This document shows, piece by piece, positions 40,337 through 53,684 of a stretch of DNA of 64,000 nt. Position numbers and translations under genes: made by a program. Position 1 is the first letter of the stretch. Each line of letters starts with the position of its first letter. The stretch comes from Sugiyamaella lignohabitans (taxonomy: Eukaryota; Ascomycota; Dipodascomycetes; Dipodascales; Trichomonascaceae). The notes under the pieces were generated by a model. The model was given only the letters and a program-made list of their open reading frames with translations, had not been told where the DNA came from and searched no databases. The stretch is from the NCBI RefSeq assembly GCF_001640025.1, contig NC_031671.1, positions 372,001 to 436,000 of the forward strand, given 5' to 3'.

Positions 40337-42010
40337 ATGGATAACAAAAATCATCATAAAAGAAGGCGTAAGCGTCACTCAAAATCTAGAAACGGCTGTG
40401 CCAACTGTAAAAAGCTAAGGATTAAGGTGAGTTATTGATAATGATTTATTGTATTATTACAATTGTTGTTATTTTGGATTAATTACTAACCAGCGATTCA
40501 GTGCGATGAGACGCAGCCTACTTGTCACAATTGTGTCCGTCGACACAAGGAATGTTCTTACCCGACATTCATGACCGAAGGGTCACCTGGTCTATTGCAG
40601 GACCAAAAATATGATACTTCAAGAAATATTATCATTCTTGATACTAGTCACTATGCCCAGAGCGCTATGCTTTCTAGCGATCCTCCGGTTACTGACCATG
40701 AGAATGGGCATGCTCTTCCTACCAACGGCTCCACCATTTACACTTCGGAGTCATATCAATCACGACCTCAGCAACCGGCTCCAGATAATCCTCCAGAAAG
40801 ACCACCTCAGGGCGAATTGATTATTAGAGACCGTATCAACCCCTTCGCTACGGTGCCCGGGACCCTACTTCCTCCTGAGTGTACTGTCAAACATCAAGAT
40901 CTGGAATTGATTCATCATTACTCATTTCACACTGATAACATTATTATGATGCAAAGCGCTCGCGAGAAGCCTATATGGGAACGGGTGGTTCCTAAGGTCA
41001 GTTTTGCTTTCCCCTATTTATCTGACGCCTTACTTGCTATCTCGGCGCTTCACCTTCAGCATTGTTCTGATGGGTCCCGAGATTTACGCAATTATGCCCT
41101 TCAGAAGTATTATAACGCAATGTCGTCATCTCAAGTCCTCGATATCACTAATAGCTTTGAACCCAAATTTCTGACCAGTTGCTTTCTGATGATGTTGGCT
41201 TTTTCGTTCGATGATGTTATTGACTTGATTTCCTTTAATGGCAAGCCCGATGTGTTTGCACTTTCACGTGGCCCCTATATCTTAGCAGAACGTCTGTTCC
41301 CATTCTTAAGCAAGGGGCCATTACGAGGACTTCTTCGTCAAGTTCCTGGTGAAGACAATGCATTTGCCAAAGCTATGGAATTACGACTACCTGCTTATGA
41401 GAATCTGTATAGCGTACTTAGTATGTTGTCTAGACCATCTGTGAGTAGGAGTAGTCAAAGCTCATCTGACAGTTCTCATCGATATAGTATTCCTGAAGAT
41501 GCTATTCCTATGGCAAACTTTGATTTTGTCGAGGTAAAGAGCGAAGTTGAGACTAGCAGTTCCAATAGTAGTGTTACCACGTCTGAAGGGAACTTCCCCA
41601 CTTCGGTTGTCGATACATACGCATCTCATATGCACGAACACAGCATTTTAAAAAACGAGCTAGACCGACTGATTTGCATTGTCAAGGCCTCAATTTATTT
41701 CAACGCGGAACCACTTATAATTACGTGGATTACGTCGGTCTCTAATGACTTTGCTAATCTAGCTCGCCGCAACAATTCTTTTGCCAAGGTTATTATTGCG
41801 TACTATATGGCTGCACTTCATACCTGCCAGGGTGTCTTCTGGATAGGAGGCCGTCCCGCACGGGAAGTTATCAAGATTGCGAATAGCCTACCGTCTGAGT
41901 GGACGGATCTTATGAGCAAGCCGTTACAGATAGTTCAAAGGCAGTATGTTAGCTTGACAGACCTATTGGAACTATCTGGATGGGTTTCAGACACCCCCGG
42001 CCACCTTTAA
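40337..42010 (+). CDS. Zn2Cys6 transcription factor, Upc2-like (2 exons)
   Basis: Exon 1 40337-40426 and exon 2 40502-42010 give 532 residues. The intron splits the DNA-binding domain, which is restored only by splicing: C21-x2-C24-x6-C31-x6-C38-x2-C41-x6-C48 with NGCANCKKLRIK / CDETQPTCHNCVRRHKECSY. A strongly basic N-terminal stretch (HHKRRRKRHSKSR) precedes it. The C-terminal half (about 160-510) resembles the fungal regulator domain of the Upc2/Ecm22 group (LIHHYSFHTDNI, FPYLSDALLAISALHLQH, and a C-terminal FWIGGRPAREVIKIANSLPSEW). Members are sterol regulators in yeasts, but the same architecture is used by many other factors, so the target pathway is not assigned. The CGG-binding class is inferred from the zinc cluster. 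It converges on UTP20 with about 170 bases between stops. Confidence 0.85.
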
Positions 42011-42179
42011 AAGGATACTTCTCTATGTTACAACAATCTATTTCACGACTTTTTTTTATGACAGTTTGCAATTCCTGCAAATAATTATTTATTCGCCACT
42101 CAAAAAACATTTTTAATAGATAATAATAATTTATTTTATATATACAATGCAAATTAATTTTTATTCTCTCATGTGTCAT

Positions 42180-45100
42180 TTAAGCATTTTTACTCTTCTT
42201 GCTGTGGTAATACCCATTCTCATCTTTGGAATGTTTTCTCTTTTCCCTCTTAGCCAGGTTCTTACGAAGCTTTTTCCTCGCATAAACATCTGGGGCTGAT
42301 ACTGACTGGATTGCTCTCTTTGACTTACGCTCAAGACGCCTTTCTGAGACTTGCTGCTGAACATTGCTATAAGCCTGTACATATTTAGTTGTACCGAGCT
42401 TCTTCTGAACCATATTTAGAGCTTCTAAGCAAAGTTCTTTCAAATCCCTTGTTCTATCTTCCTCTGATATGGAGTAAATATAGAAGGCCATAATAATATC
42501 TTCAGCCATTTCGGACAGTTTTTCAACAGATAATAATTGGATGATAGAAGCCAGTAACTGTATACTAGCCTTTTTAGAAACTATCATTTCTTTGAAATTC
42601 TTTTCGGCTCTTAAAACAGAAGATATCTTTTGGATCAACCATCTGATAACAGGAATTCTTTCCTCTGTAGCAGTGTCATCGTCTTCATCTTCGTCTTCAT
42701 TGGAAGATCGTGGCTTAACAAAGTAAATAGTTTCTTCAGACTTTTCCCACTGCATGGATATAAATACAAGGTTCTTAACAATCTGTATACCCAGATCTTC
42801 GGAGATCGATGCAGCACCCAGCTGTCTAACAAATTTGAATGCGGTACTTTGCAATCCATCTGTACTTATTGTGATTTCGCAGTTTTTGCCACCTGAATAC
42901 ACACTGTAGAGCTTACCAATCAATCTAGATGATGCCAATCTCACCCAAGCATGGGGAAACAGTAATGAAGATTCAATCAAATCCCAGAGCTGCTGGTAGT
43001 TTGAAGAAAACAAAATCTTTAATCCATTGCTATTTTGTACGGTCTTTGCAACGAATTGAAGACCCTGGTACAATGTTTCCCATTGTACAACAACATTGGA
43101 GTCTGATTTGGCATCCTCTAAAAGTTTTTCAAGAACGGAGATCGCCAATTTGAAAAGTTTTGGATTCTTTCTGACGCCAAATTTAGCACAGTAAATTCCC
43201 GTCACTTGAAATCCACCACGTAACAGAAGTTCATTTTCCCTATTGGTGAGCCAAGTTGTGCAGTACTTTTCAATCAAACTCAATTGCTCATCTTTAGAGA
43301 TATCCAGTAACTCGCCAATAAGGGCGGCGGCAGTCTCACGACATTGGGATTCCTCATCATTGATGAGCACCAAAACTAGAGCAACAAAGAAAGAAGCGAT
43401 CACTTCTTGCACTTGGTCATCAGTAACCTTAGCCAGTAGCAAATGTATAATCTCCATAACAGAGAGACGGCCACTGACAGCGGGATATTCAAGATTTGCG
43501 ACCAAAAATTTAAGCTGCTTGGTCAATCTACCCTTTCCTTGAGGGTATTCAGTCAAAAACTGAAAGTAAGCACTGCGGCACGCTTCTCTCGTAACATTGG
43601 ACTGGTTTGTTACCATTACTTGAGCAACCTGATCCATTATGTCGTAGACTTCTGGCATCATAATCTGTCTCGACAAAACGGCCCTGATGAATGTCAAAGT
43701 AATACCTTGTCTGTCAGGCTCTTCGATATCAGGCTTCAAACGGTTTAGACAATACGCCAACTCTTTTTCTTTCAAAGAAAAGTCCTTCTTTTGACGAATG
43801 CACACCGATATAAATCTCAAGCAAGCTTGGCACAATTCAGTATTGGTCGACGTACTAGACTTAATAAGCCATAATGTTCTTCTACCAAGACTGACCACTC
43901 GTCCACTCACATCAGGTATAGGCAGCTTAATAATATGCGCCAAAAGTCTCAGTGACGCAATTTGAACATCTTCATAATTGCCATTGAGCCCCTCATCGAG
44001 CATTGGCATAAAGCCAGCCACGTTTTCAGCTGTCATCATATGCTCATTTTTACCAAGAACCGTACGAATCATCTCAATCACAAACTTAGTAATTATATGT
44101 AGATTTCCGATACGGATGGTATTTTGTTCACCCCAGTGACGAGAGTCCAGTTGAATCATAAAATGTTCTTCTGCCTCACGTTTCTGTTCGTCTCGAATGT
44201 GACTCTCAGAATCAATCTTCTTTTTCTTTTCAATTTCCGTGGACACATTATTGACCATCTCATATAGTTCGAAGCACATTACAAGAACTTCTTGCTTAGA
44301 AGCATCAATATTGTGATATAAACCAAGTGCAAACCTTCGCAGTAATTCCTCAACCTTCTTTTCCATTTTCAAATTCAGCTTTTCATACAAAAGAAGGGTC
44401 TTTACAGGTTCCACGAGTTCACTGAAAGTGCCTAGTCCGACATTACTAGCCAATATCTGTCCGCTATCATAACTCTTATACTGCTTTACTTCCTTCATAT
44501 CACTCGTGTATCCTTCTTCATCTTTCTCTCCACCGGTAACACCAAAAGTATCCTCCATGATAATATCCATGATCAAAGTAGCAGAGACATCCAAATCACG
44601 AGGTAGGATGATATCTTTCAATTCAGATAGAAGTGAGTGCAAACTGTAACCCAAGATATGAAGCTGAGCACCACGTCGGAGTGCTCCTTTAAGTTCCTTG
44701 ATTATGAAGACAAGGTATTTCGTACCCAGAATTCTTGCAATGCGGCCCAAGGTAGAACGTATCATATCCCGGAGCTCTTGTGATTTTGCACGCAAAATTT
44801 GACAAAGACCAGTTAAGACTCCTGGCAGTTTCAGTTCTATCAGAGCCTCTGGAAGAGCCTTGATGAACTTGACAATAGGTAAAGCGAGGGGGATACGAAG
44901 TGTTAATGTATCATCATCATTTTTCTTGTTGAGCACCTTTTGCATGGTAGGCACAATATCTTCAGTGATGAATGCACTGAGCCTTTCAACACTGGGGAGA
45001 CAATCTGCGAGCTTAACGGCACCTTCAACGGAGTTTACTACCGCTGGTGAGATATCCTCGGAGCCAGCCATAGTAGTGTCTTCATCTTCGTCCTCTTCTA

Positions 45101-48100
45101 ATAGACTGAGATCCATGTCTGTTTCATCTACGGGACTAATAAGAGCATCAGAGGCAGTCTCGACCAGTTTAACTGTAGCTTTGATAGACTCTGGCCTGCT
45201 GTTGAGATAAGCAATATATCTCTTGGTGATAGCACGATATTGATTCCAAGTCAAATGGCGAGCGAGAACACCAATGCACTTGATAGAATCTTCTGACAGA
45301 TTATGCGCATCTCCTTCAGTACCTCCAACAAAGTGTTCAATGATGGGAAGGATGTAGTGTGCAATATTTGTGTCTGTCAAGCTTCCCTTACTGGCAAGCT
45401 TTGAGAGTCTTCGAACCGCCCTTCTTCTTCTGTGAATTTGCAGATGATTGATATTGTTGAAAAAGTTCGCTTCTTCATCACCATCAAATAGAAGGCATTT
45501 CATATCATTCATTTTTGAGTACCACTTGGCAGCTTTGACAATATGGCCAAGTACATCGATAAACTGGGTACGGAAAATATCGTTCGAATCCCGCAACGAG
45601 GTTTTCACAACAGGGATTACCACATCATCGAGAAGTTGCACATAGGAAGATACATCCTCTTCATTAGTCCTGGATGCCAATCCATCAATAAAGCGCTTGA
45701 CTGAATATGTAGCATTTGTTCTCAACGCCAACTCCTCCGGGTCCTTCATAAAGAAGAGCATATTATATAGCAATGGGAGCCACTCCATAGCCGTCAGTTT
45801 GTCGAATTTAGTTTCATTGATTACTGCAAATGCAGAGAGTCTTCGGTCAAAATCTGGCAAGTCTAATCGCTTAGCTGAGTAAGAATTAAGATCGACTACC
45901 AACTTGGAGACGGTTTTGAAAACATCAAACTGGTCACCGAAGACATCAAACACAGCAGCAAGATTTTCTCTAGCCTGTCGATTAGTAAACTGTCGGAAGA
46001 GCTTAGAAAGAGTATAATATGCTGATGTGCATTCTTCTAATGTGGATCTTCCGTCCATCAATAAAACGGACAAAGTCTGTAAAACTGAAACCTTGACAGA
46101 AACTCGCACGAGGGTCGTATTCTTCTCTAATGCAGCAAGGGATACTTCAATAAGTTGCTTTCTAATATCATCGCTGGCTTCGTATCCACTGGTCATCAAC
46201 TTAACAAGTAACTGCGCTTCTTTTTCTAGCAATTGATGGTTGCTTTGTCGTTCAAAAAGGTATGGCATACGATTAAGCACAATAGGTACACCAGTAACGG
46301 ACAATGTCTCTGTATCTTCGCTTCTTTCGAGCTCCAAAATATTGTTCATGGTATCCATAATAACATCCACCACAGAGTCCTTAACTTCATCATAGGAGAG
46401 GCAAGCAAAAAAAGACTTGATAATTGCACAGTTATCCCAAGTTAAGAAACGTACCAAAGATTTTTCTGAGGAAAGCGTCACAAAAATACGCATCAAGGAC
46501 GATGGCTGTTGTAAATTTTCCTCGGCAAACTTTGCCATCCTATTGGAAATAAAGTTGCTGTAAATAATATCAAAGCATCCAGCCCAATTGGAACCTGGTA
46601 AAATAGAGAACAGTGCATTTAAGCATTTGAAACCTAATTGACGAATGGATCGAATATTTTTGCCTATAACCGAGTCAGTCGGTTCATCCTCATCCTGTTC
46701 GTTAAGATCTGTATGAGCTTGGTTGGCCCTGTATAAACATAAAATCAGTGACTCAATAATGATATCCCATGCCACATGGACACGATCACCCAATTGCTCG
46801 AGAATCTCTTCCAGCATGGTTACAAAACCAAGCTCTCTACGGAGTCGAAGATCGCTTGACTGAAAGTGACTGAATTCCGGATTGATAGTTAGAACTCCAT
46901 CATAGGAACCTTTTAAAAATCCTTCGTGCTCCAGTCGATTGGCAGAAAGATCGATAAATAAACGTAGATATTCTGGCTCGACATTGGAGAGCGAATTGAC
47001 AACAGCAAATCGTCTTCCCTGCTTAACACCACCAGTTTTAGCGATCTGCGCACGACCGAATATAATACGTATCACTATGGGTAATAAAGCAGCTCTATCG
47101 TCTTCATGAATTGTACCTTCTTCACCCGAATATCTGACCAAATTAGTTAACTCATCTTTAAATTGAGTATCATCAAGCATTCCCTCTAAGTTATCCCGAT
47201 ATTTACGAATCTGCGGGTTCTTAAAGGTAAGCAAACATTTCAATGCAATTTTCTGTACTGCCAATGATCGATTTCCCAGTAGATAAAGATAGCGCTCGTA
47301 TACCTCCTCCGACTTATATAATGTCTTGGGGTTTCCAAATAACGAGAAAAGATCTAGCAATGCAATTCGATCTTTTACAGACCAGGTCGATGACAAGGGT
47401 GTCTCAGTTTCCTCTGAGTCTTCTCCATCATCAGAGTTGATGTCCCACAATAAAAATGGTACCAACAAGCGACTGTGCTTCTCAGCGACACGAGGAATAC
47501 TCGCCAGAACCTTGATTATTTGACCGCGGACTGTGGGAGGGAAATCAATCTTATCTAACGAATCTCGAATACTGAGTTTTGAAAAGTTTTGACTATTTGA
47601 ATACTTGTAAAAGCTGCTTACTGAGTGATTAATCACTTGACTCAGATTCGAGCACTCAACTGTTGCTGATTGTTCTGGCTCATCTAGGATAATATCGTCA
47701 AACATTCCAAAAACGGGTGAGATTTTTGGCTCATAGACAATCCACTCATACGCCAAACTCCAGATGATCTCTCCGTTCTTTTCGGAGATCTTGGAGATAG
47801 CCTCTACCGAGGCTTCCCAAATTGGCTGAAATTTAGCTGTCAGTAAACCAAAGAAAAAGCGGGGTATAATCAGATCCAAGAGGGTATCAGCTCCTGTTCC
47901 AGCATAACTGTTGCTCAGGTTACGAATGTATAAGCCAAAATTCCTAGCATTGGAGACATCCAAAGGGATCTCGTCAATTAACTTGCAATCCGTGATAAGC
48001 TTTGGTACTTCCAGTCTCATTGCCTGATAAATAAATATTATAACCTGGATTGCCAGATATCGAACATCATGTGAGGGCGACCGTAACGACTCCACAATGT

Positions 48101-50070
48101 TGATGATCATATGCTGTCCTTGTTGAGGGGATAATTCTATGCTTATATGTGTTAGTTTTTCATTTCCTTAAGATATGAATCAATTGTACTCACCCCTTAT
48201 TGGCTCTCCATAAGTTTAAAAATCCTTCCAAGAATATTTTCGAGTCAGATAGCTCTGAGAAGCTTTCTTTAATTGTATCGATCATTTCCGCAGCCACCGA
48301 TGGTTCGTTCACTAGGCTAAGAGTCTTTCCAACGAGAGCCTTTTTCCATGCTATATTGGATTCGTTTACTTCTAAGATGATTCTTTCCAAAAGCTTCGGT
48401 AAGCTTTTACTTAACTTGTCAGTTGGGATTACCGCGATAGCAAAGATATCCAGGGCTATAAAGAGATCATATAACCCATTAACAGAGTCCAGCTTGGGGA
48501 ACTGTACTTTCTGTTCCAATGATTTTGAAAATGCTGAATCAGGGGCAGTGAAAAGTTTTCCGGGAACAGGCTGTGAAGTACGATTGACTAAACCCGCTGA
48601 CTCCAACTTCGTTAGAAGTAGGTGCACACTTGAAACATCTGATCGGTATTCCTTTATAAACCGTTGAACATATACTATCAAATGGTTCGAGAAGACAGTG
48701 GGATTGTATTCCACCATGGATTCACAGAACGATAAGAAATATTCTTGGCCCAATAACCTGTACAGTTCCTGTACCAGTGGCGAACAGTATTTCGTGGTAG
48801 ATTCAAAATTTGCAGATTGTAACAATGACACAGATGCTGTGAGAGTTGAAATAAGGACCTGTTGCGAAGAAGCTTCAGTTATACGGCCAAGAATGCTAAG
48901 AAATTTGCCAAATAATGGCGTCCAGTCAGACACTCTCGAACCTTTACGAAGACCAGAGAGGTCTCTAATAACAGTTTGGGCCAATATAATCTGGTTATCG
49001 CTGAGTTCTTTCTCACCTAACATAGAATCCACGAAAGTCATACTCTCTGTATACAGTATATGAGCGGTTTCTTGGCGGACGTGATGTAGTAATGCTACCA
49101 ACACAGCACTGGATACATCTACTACTACCAGACTTTGGTTGACATGTTTCTTACATGATCGTAGTAATGCTGATAGAATCTCAGATGTTCGTGAATGCAG
49201 GTTATTCCCAGAACTCTTAATCGAATCGGAAAATAGGTTGGCTACTGAAGTAACAAAGTCAGCTTTGGGGTGGCTAATAACATCGTCCAGGATATGGTCA
49301 ATAATCAGGTCAAGGGATGATCCAGTAGATTTTCTTAGTAGAAACGACATAGACTCGGCTGCAAACCTCGTAACAAACTTTCTTTGGTGACTTTCTTTAC
49401 CAAAAAGCAATGAAACCGCATCATACGTTGGTCTTAAATCGGTAGTCAAAAGTCTTGATAGATACTTGAATAAATATGCAAAGCAGTTGAAGGTCCATTC
49501 GACAATTTCAAGATTTTGTTCGCCAGCTAGAGAAATCAATAAATTGAGTGATCTGCCAAAAAAGGGCTCAAAATCTGGGCCTAAATCATGTGCGAAATGT
49601 GTTGTCAAGCTTCATACTTGTTAGTCATGGTTATTCAGACTAAACAAATGTCAGACGTTTTTTGTCAAAGTGTCTAAATACTTACTCTAGAAGGGATTCC
49701 AATGAATGCTCATCTTTCTTTTGAATATACTTTTCAAGCAAATTCATAATTTCAGCTTGGAAATGAATGACCTGTGGCAATGACTGGCAGAAGGGAGCAC
49801 ATTCTTGACTAAATGCAGTGAAATTTGAAGAAATATTCAGTTCAGTCCAATATTGGAATGCTGTTATAAAATATGACGATTGGCCCGCATAGTCCGTGAT
49901 TCTCTTTCTCACTCTTCTCACAGGATCAATTTTTATGGACTCGACCTTGTCTCTAAAAGATGTGAACTAGTCGTTAGTACATTCTCACCGTATCTCATGT
50001 CTTCTTGGCTATTCGCACTTACAGTATGTTTCCGTATGGCGGAAACGGTTCCCGACTTTGGTTTGCCCAT
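42180..50070 (-). CDS. UTP20: U3 snoRNP / SSU processome protein Utp20 (4 exons)
   Basis: Exons on the minus strand: 50070-50023, 49966-49686, 49609-48194 and 48141-42180. The joins MGKPKSGTVSAIRKHT / FTSFRDKVESIKIDP, SLESLL-D-LTTHFAHDLGPDFE and RANK-G-IELSPQQ keep the frame and give 2568 residues, close to the ~2500 of known Utp20. The protein is built of HEAT-like helical repeats throughout. Recognisable blocks include HDLGPDFEPFFGRSLNLLI, NPQIRKYRDNLEGMLDD, LRSKSQELRDMIR-type stretches and LNRLKPDIEEPDRQGI. A basic C-terminus, ERRLERKSKRAIQSV...KREKRKHSKDENGYY, is the nucleolar-targeting end. Utp20 is a component of the small-subunit processome needed for 18S rRNA maturation. The introns (56, 76 and 52 bases) all have CTAAC within a dozen bases of the acceptor. 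It is the largest gene of the window. Confidence 0.96.
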
Positions 50071-50529
50071 ATCTACAATATATGTCGGTTACAAGGACCA
50101 AGAGTCAAAGACAGACTGAAAAAGCTTGATCTAAATTCAGGCTCTGGGTGTTGAATCTTTTGGTGATCAAAAAATATTTATTTTTCGGTATAGCGACGAT
50201 CTTCACAAAAAAATTCAGTTTCCGCCGTGCAAATGCATGAGGCACGGATCGACAGGATCTATCCCGTTATATTAAACCGACCATCAAGCTACAAATGTAT
50301 ATTAAATCTGAAAGCAAAGAATACTGAAATAAGGCTCAAGTTTTAAATAGATTGTATATTCAAGCGTCCAGGTGTATCTATGTCTTTGCTCATCAGTGCA
50401 AAAGAGTGAGCGGTGCGAGTTGGTGAGTCGTCGTGAGAAATCTATTAGGTCATTAAAAACAATGCAAAACTACTTATACAATATAAAAAAAATACTAAAC
50501 TTCTAAAGATACTTTATAGGAACAGTCGA
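50071..50529. other. Spacer between UTP20 start and CTP synthase stop
   Basis: About 460 bases without a gene: the promoter of UTP20 and the 3' flank of CTP synthase, both on the minus strand. AT-rich; nothing else seen. Confidence 0.5.
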
Positions 50530-52269
50530 TTAAAAATCAGTGACAGGGCCCTTAGCTTGGTCACTATGGTGATCAACAGTGGCAGCGAGAATGGATTCCA
50601 GCTTACCACCAGCAGCGGCCACTAAACCAAGAAGTGGCTTAGAGGGGTCAAGGACACGAGACAAGTATTCTGGGTGATACTGAGTACCAACAAAGTAAGG
50701 ATGATTCTTCAGCTCAAATACTTCCATACGCTCGGCCTTCTCATCTTTGGCGACAAAGTGAAGACCAGACTTTTCAAGTTCATCAATGTGTTCAGGGTTC
50801 ACTTCATATCTGTGTCTGTGACGCTCCATGACAGTTGGAGCAGAACCATAAAGTCTACGAAGAACGCTGTTTTCAGTGCTTTCTTGGAAAACGGCAGGTC
50901 TAATACCAAGACGCATAGTACCACCCATGTTAATCTTGTCAACCTCAGGCATGTAAACAATAACAGGATCCTCAATAGTCTCATCCAGCTCGATAGAGTT
51001 TGTCTTCATGTTGAGAACATGACGAGCATAATCAATGACACCAACTTGGAAACCAAGACAAATACCGAGGTAAGGAACCAAATTTTCACGGGCCCAGCGA
51101 GCAGCAGCAATCATACCCTCAGTACCTCTGGTACCAAATCCACCAGGAACAAGAATACCATCAGCAGAGCAGAGACTGCCCCAGGCCTTGTGGTAGTTGA
51201 TCTTGTTAGTAACGGAGCTTTCGATCTCAAGATCGGAAGCTTCGACCCAAACAATCTCGAGCTTAAGCTCGCATCTCAAAGCAGAGTGCTCAAGAGCCTT
51301 GACAACAGAAATATAACTGTCCTGAAGATTGGTATATTTACCGACCAAGGCAATAGTGACCTTTTGGAAACTACGGTCATGGGATTGGGTAATACTATTC
51401 CAACGAGTCCACAGATCTTGACCCTTAGCAATACGCTCCGAAGACAGTTTAAGTTCATCGAGCTTAAAACGCTTGGAAAAGAATTCCATCAGCTTCTGGT
51501 CGTGCAAAAGAAGAGGAACATGGTAAGTCGAATTGACATCATGGACACCCAAAACCTGGTTAGGACCGACGTGACAGAACATCGAGATCTTGTCAATAGC
51601 AGCTTGGTCAAGCTCTTCAGAACATCTACAGGCAATAATATCGGGTGTCAAACCAAGGGATCTCAAATCCTTGATAGCAGCTTGAGTAGGTTTGGTCTTC
51701 TTCTCACCATGTATAACAGGAACAAGAGAAACGTGAATCAAAGCAAAGTTCTCAGGACCGACTCTGAATTGAAATTGACGTAAAGCCTCGACAAATGGAG
51801 CGGACTCAATATCACCAACAGTACCACCCAATTCAATGATACAAACGTCGGGAACCTCATTATCACCATCAACTGGGATATGAGCTACCTTCTCAATCCA
51901 GTCTTGAATAGCATTGGTCAAATGAGGGACAATCTGAACAGTCTTGCCCAAATAGTCACCCCTTCTCTCCTTCTCAATGACTTGCTTATAGACCTTACCG
52001 GTAGTGATATTGTGGTCTCTGGTCAAAGTCACATTCAAGTAACGCTCGTAGTTACCAAGGTCGAGATCGACTTCGCCACCGTCATTCAAAACGAAAACCT
52101 CACCATGCTCTAAAGGACTCATGGTACCAGCATCGATGTTCATATAAGGATCGATCTTGATGGAAGTGGCTTTCAAACCCATGGTTTTAAACAAAAGACC
52201 AGTGGATGAGGCAATAACACCTTTACCAATGCCACTAATGACACCTCCGGATACTACAACGTATTTCAT
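50530..52269 (-). CDS. URA7: CTP synthase
   Basis: 579 residues, starting at ATG 52269 (MKYVVVSGGVISGIGKGVI). The open frame extends nine codons further but has no other ATG, and this start matches the family. The N-terminal amidoligase domain (1-~275) binds ATP and UTP (SGGVISGIGKG, SIKIDPYMNIDAGTMSP, ELGGTVGDIES, VIHGEKKTKPTQ). The C-terminal class I glutamine amidotransferase domain (about 300-560) has the nucleophile Cys404 in LGICLGFQ and the His/Glu pair in GTQYHPEYL. It makes CTP from UTP, ATP and glutamine for nucleic acids and phospholipids. Single exon, with codon bias toward preferred codons suggesting strong expression. It is a likely filament-forming and phosphorylated enzyme in other yeasts; that is not visible here. 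Confidence 0.97.
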   Translation of the reverse strand: MKYVVVSGGVISGIGKGVIASSTGLLFKTMGLKATSIKIDPYMNIDAGTMSPLEHGEVFVLNDGGEVDLDLGNYERYLNVTLTRDHNITTGKVYKQVIEKERRGDYLGKTVQIVPHLTNAIQDWIEKVAHIPVDGDNEVPDVCIIELGGTVGDIESAPFVEALRQFQFRVGPENFALIHVSLVPVIHGEKKTKPTQAAIKDLRSLGLTPDIIACRCSEELDQAAIDKISMFCHVGPNQVLGVHDVNSTYHVPLLLHDQKLMEFFSKRFKLDELKLSSERIAKGQDLWTRWNSITQSHDRSFQKVTIALVGKYTNLQDSYISVVKALEHSALRCELKLEIVWVEASDLEIESSVTNKINYHKAWGSLCSADGILVPGGFGTRGTEGMIAAARWARENLVPYLGICLGFQVGVIDYARHVLNMKTNSIELDETIEDPVIVYMPEVDKINMGGTMRLGIRPAVFQESTENSVLRRLYGSAPTVMERHRHRYEVNPEHIDELEKSGLHFVAKDEKAERMEVFELKNHPYFVGTQYHPEYLSRVLDPSKPLLGLVAAAGGKLESILAATVDHHSDQAKGPVTDF

Positions 52270-52792
52270 CTCGAACGCGGGAGTTCTAAGCTTCAATCAA
52301 TAAATAAATAAAAAAGTGAATAAATTAGTGAAAACGAACCAAAGTCTGAAAAAATTGCAATGAAATAATACAGTTTCACTGAATCTTCAAGCAAATTTTC
52401 TACAGATTCTCTAGTTAAAAATCAAGCCCGCCAATACTAAGACCGGGAAAGAAGAGAAACAGAAAAAGTCTAAAAAAAAGTTCTCGGTAGAATTTTTATA
52501 TCACCTGCAAGACGCGAACAAGGCTGATAAAAAAAAATTTCCGCCGCATGCAGCTGGTCGCCTTTCTAGCGACGCTGATCTGATAAGCTGTATGTCTGCG
52601 AGATACATAGTGGGCAAAAATATAGAATCGACGAAATACGATCTGTTGAGCAGGATTCGCCATTCGAAACGAAGAATATAAAACCCGAACAAGCCAGAAA
52701 TACAATGGGAGTACTGTTCACTGTGTCTGATACTTACCCAGGCCGGGTTCTAGAAGCTTCTCAAGTGCTCTATATTTTTTGGGATGAATAAA

Positions 52793-52855
52793 TGCTTCCT
52801 GCGGCTGGGGCTCGGCCCCAGACCCCGTTGCTACTCACGCTTCGCTCGAGTCGTT
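52793..52855 (+). repeat. Solitary GC-rich repeat arm, type 1
   Basis: TGCTTCCTGCGGCTGGGGCT, GC hairpin with CTCGGCC, CACGCTTCGCTCGAGTCGTT and linker CCGTCGACCG. No partner arm nearby. It is the only copy between 26.8 and 57.3 kb. Confidence 0.88.
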
Positions 52856-53612
52856 CCGTCGACCGCTTCGTTTGTGGATATCTCTGGGTCATATATACTG
52901 TTGTATCGTTGTATCTACTGTAATACTGTATATAATATAATTACAATGTCTTTCAGCTGTCCCTGGACGTAATTCCCCTTTTAACAATCCACTTGGATTT
53001 TCTGTAATTTGTAAACCAATTTATTTAGCTACGCATTTTGTTAAAATTAATTCAGAAAAAAGGAAATTTTCTAAAACGACCGATGGCTTTCTTTTATATT
53101 TAGTGATACGAAAAATATTTTGGCTTCTATACGACATAAATTCATCAAGCATATATCTACCAATGAATGGCATACCCAGGTTCGGCGATATTAAAACCTC
53201 CACTGCAACAAAAATTAGAATTAGAGCAGATTATTTCGTTCAATATTATTATCTAGAATATCGAGGAAGTTATCCACCATGTAACTCAGCTGTACCCTTA
53301 ACAAGATCCATATAATATCACCAGTCAAGATAAGGCCTTGGACTCTATTCGTGATACCCGAGTCTAATATATAATTTTAATATAAATATACAAATATACC
53401 TTAGAATGCAAAATTAAACCAAGTATACGAAATACAGTGGGGTAGTGAGACCTGTGGGGTTAAACAGCCTGATTGGGTTGGATCTCCCCCTGAATATGCA
53501 ACTATTACACCATTAGGCAATTTGACAACAGCTATGCAGTAGCCCCCAACTACCCCCACATCCTTTCGGAGAAGCTTACTAACAATCAGGGTCCGACGCT
53601 GACCTGTCCAAC

Positions 53613-53619
53613 TATATAA
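53613..53619 (+). promoter_or_regulatory. TATA box of the aldo-keto reductase gene
   Basis: TATATAA in ACTATATAAGGACAGC, 66 bases before the ATG. With a CCCCCT (Msn2/4-like) element about 125 bases further upstream it suggests an inducible, stress-type promoter (inference). Confidence 0.5.
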
Positions 53620-53684
53620 GGACAGCATGCGCCTGTTCATACAGATTGCTATATTTTATCCATCGATAGCCAATTAATCCTAAA

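Larger units (their letters stand above)
52270..53684. other. Divergent spacer CTP synthase / aldo-keto reductase
   Basis: No gene. The CTP synthase side is A/T-rich with poly-A. One GC-rich repeat arm lies at 52793-52855. Nearer the reductase are CCCCCT (53486-53491, STRE-like) and a TATA box (53613-53619). Confidence 0.6.

Noticed and set aside
45560..45600. GTTCGAATCCC resembling a tRNA T-loop
   Set aside because: It lies within UTP20 coding sequence, and no acceptor or anticodon arms surround it. No tRNA gene was found in the window.
50674..51783. Long plus-strand open frame (369 residues) opposite CTP synthase
   Set aside because: It is the antisense shadow of a conserved, codon-biased gene, and its protein has no family features.
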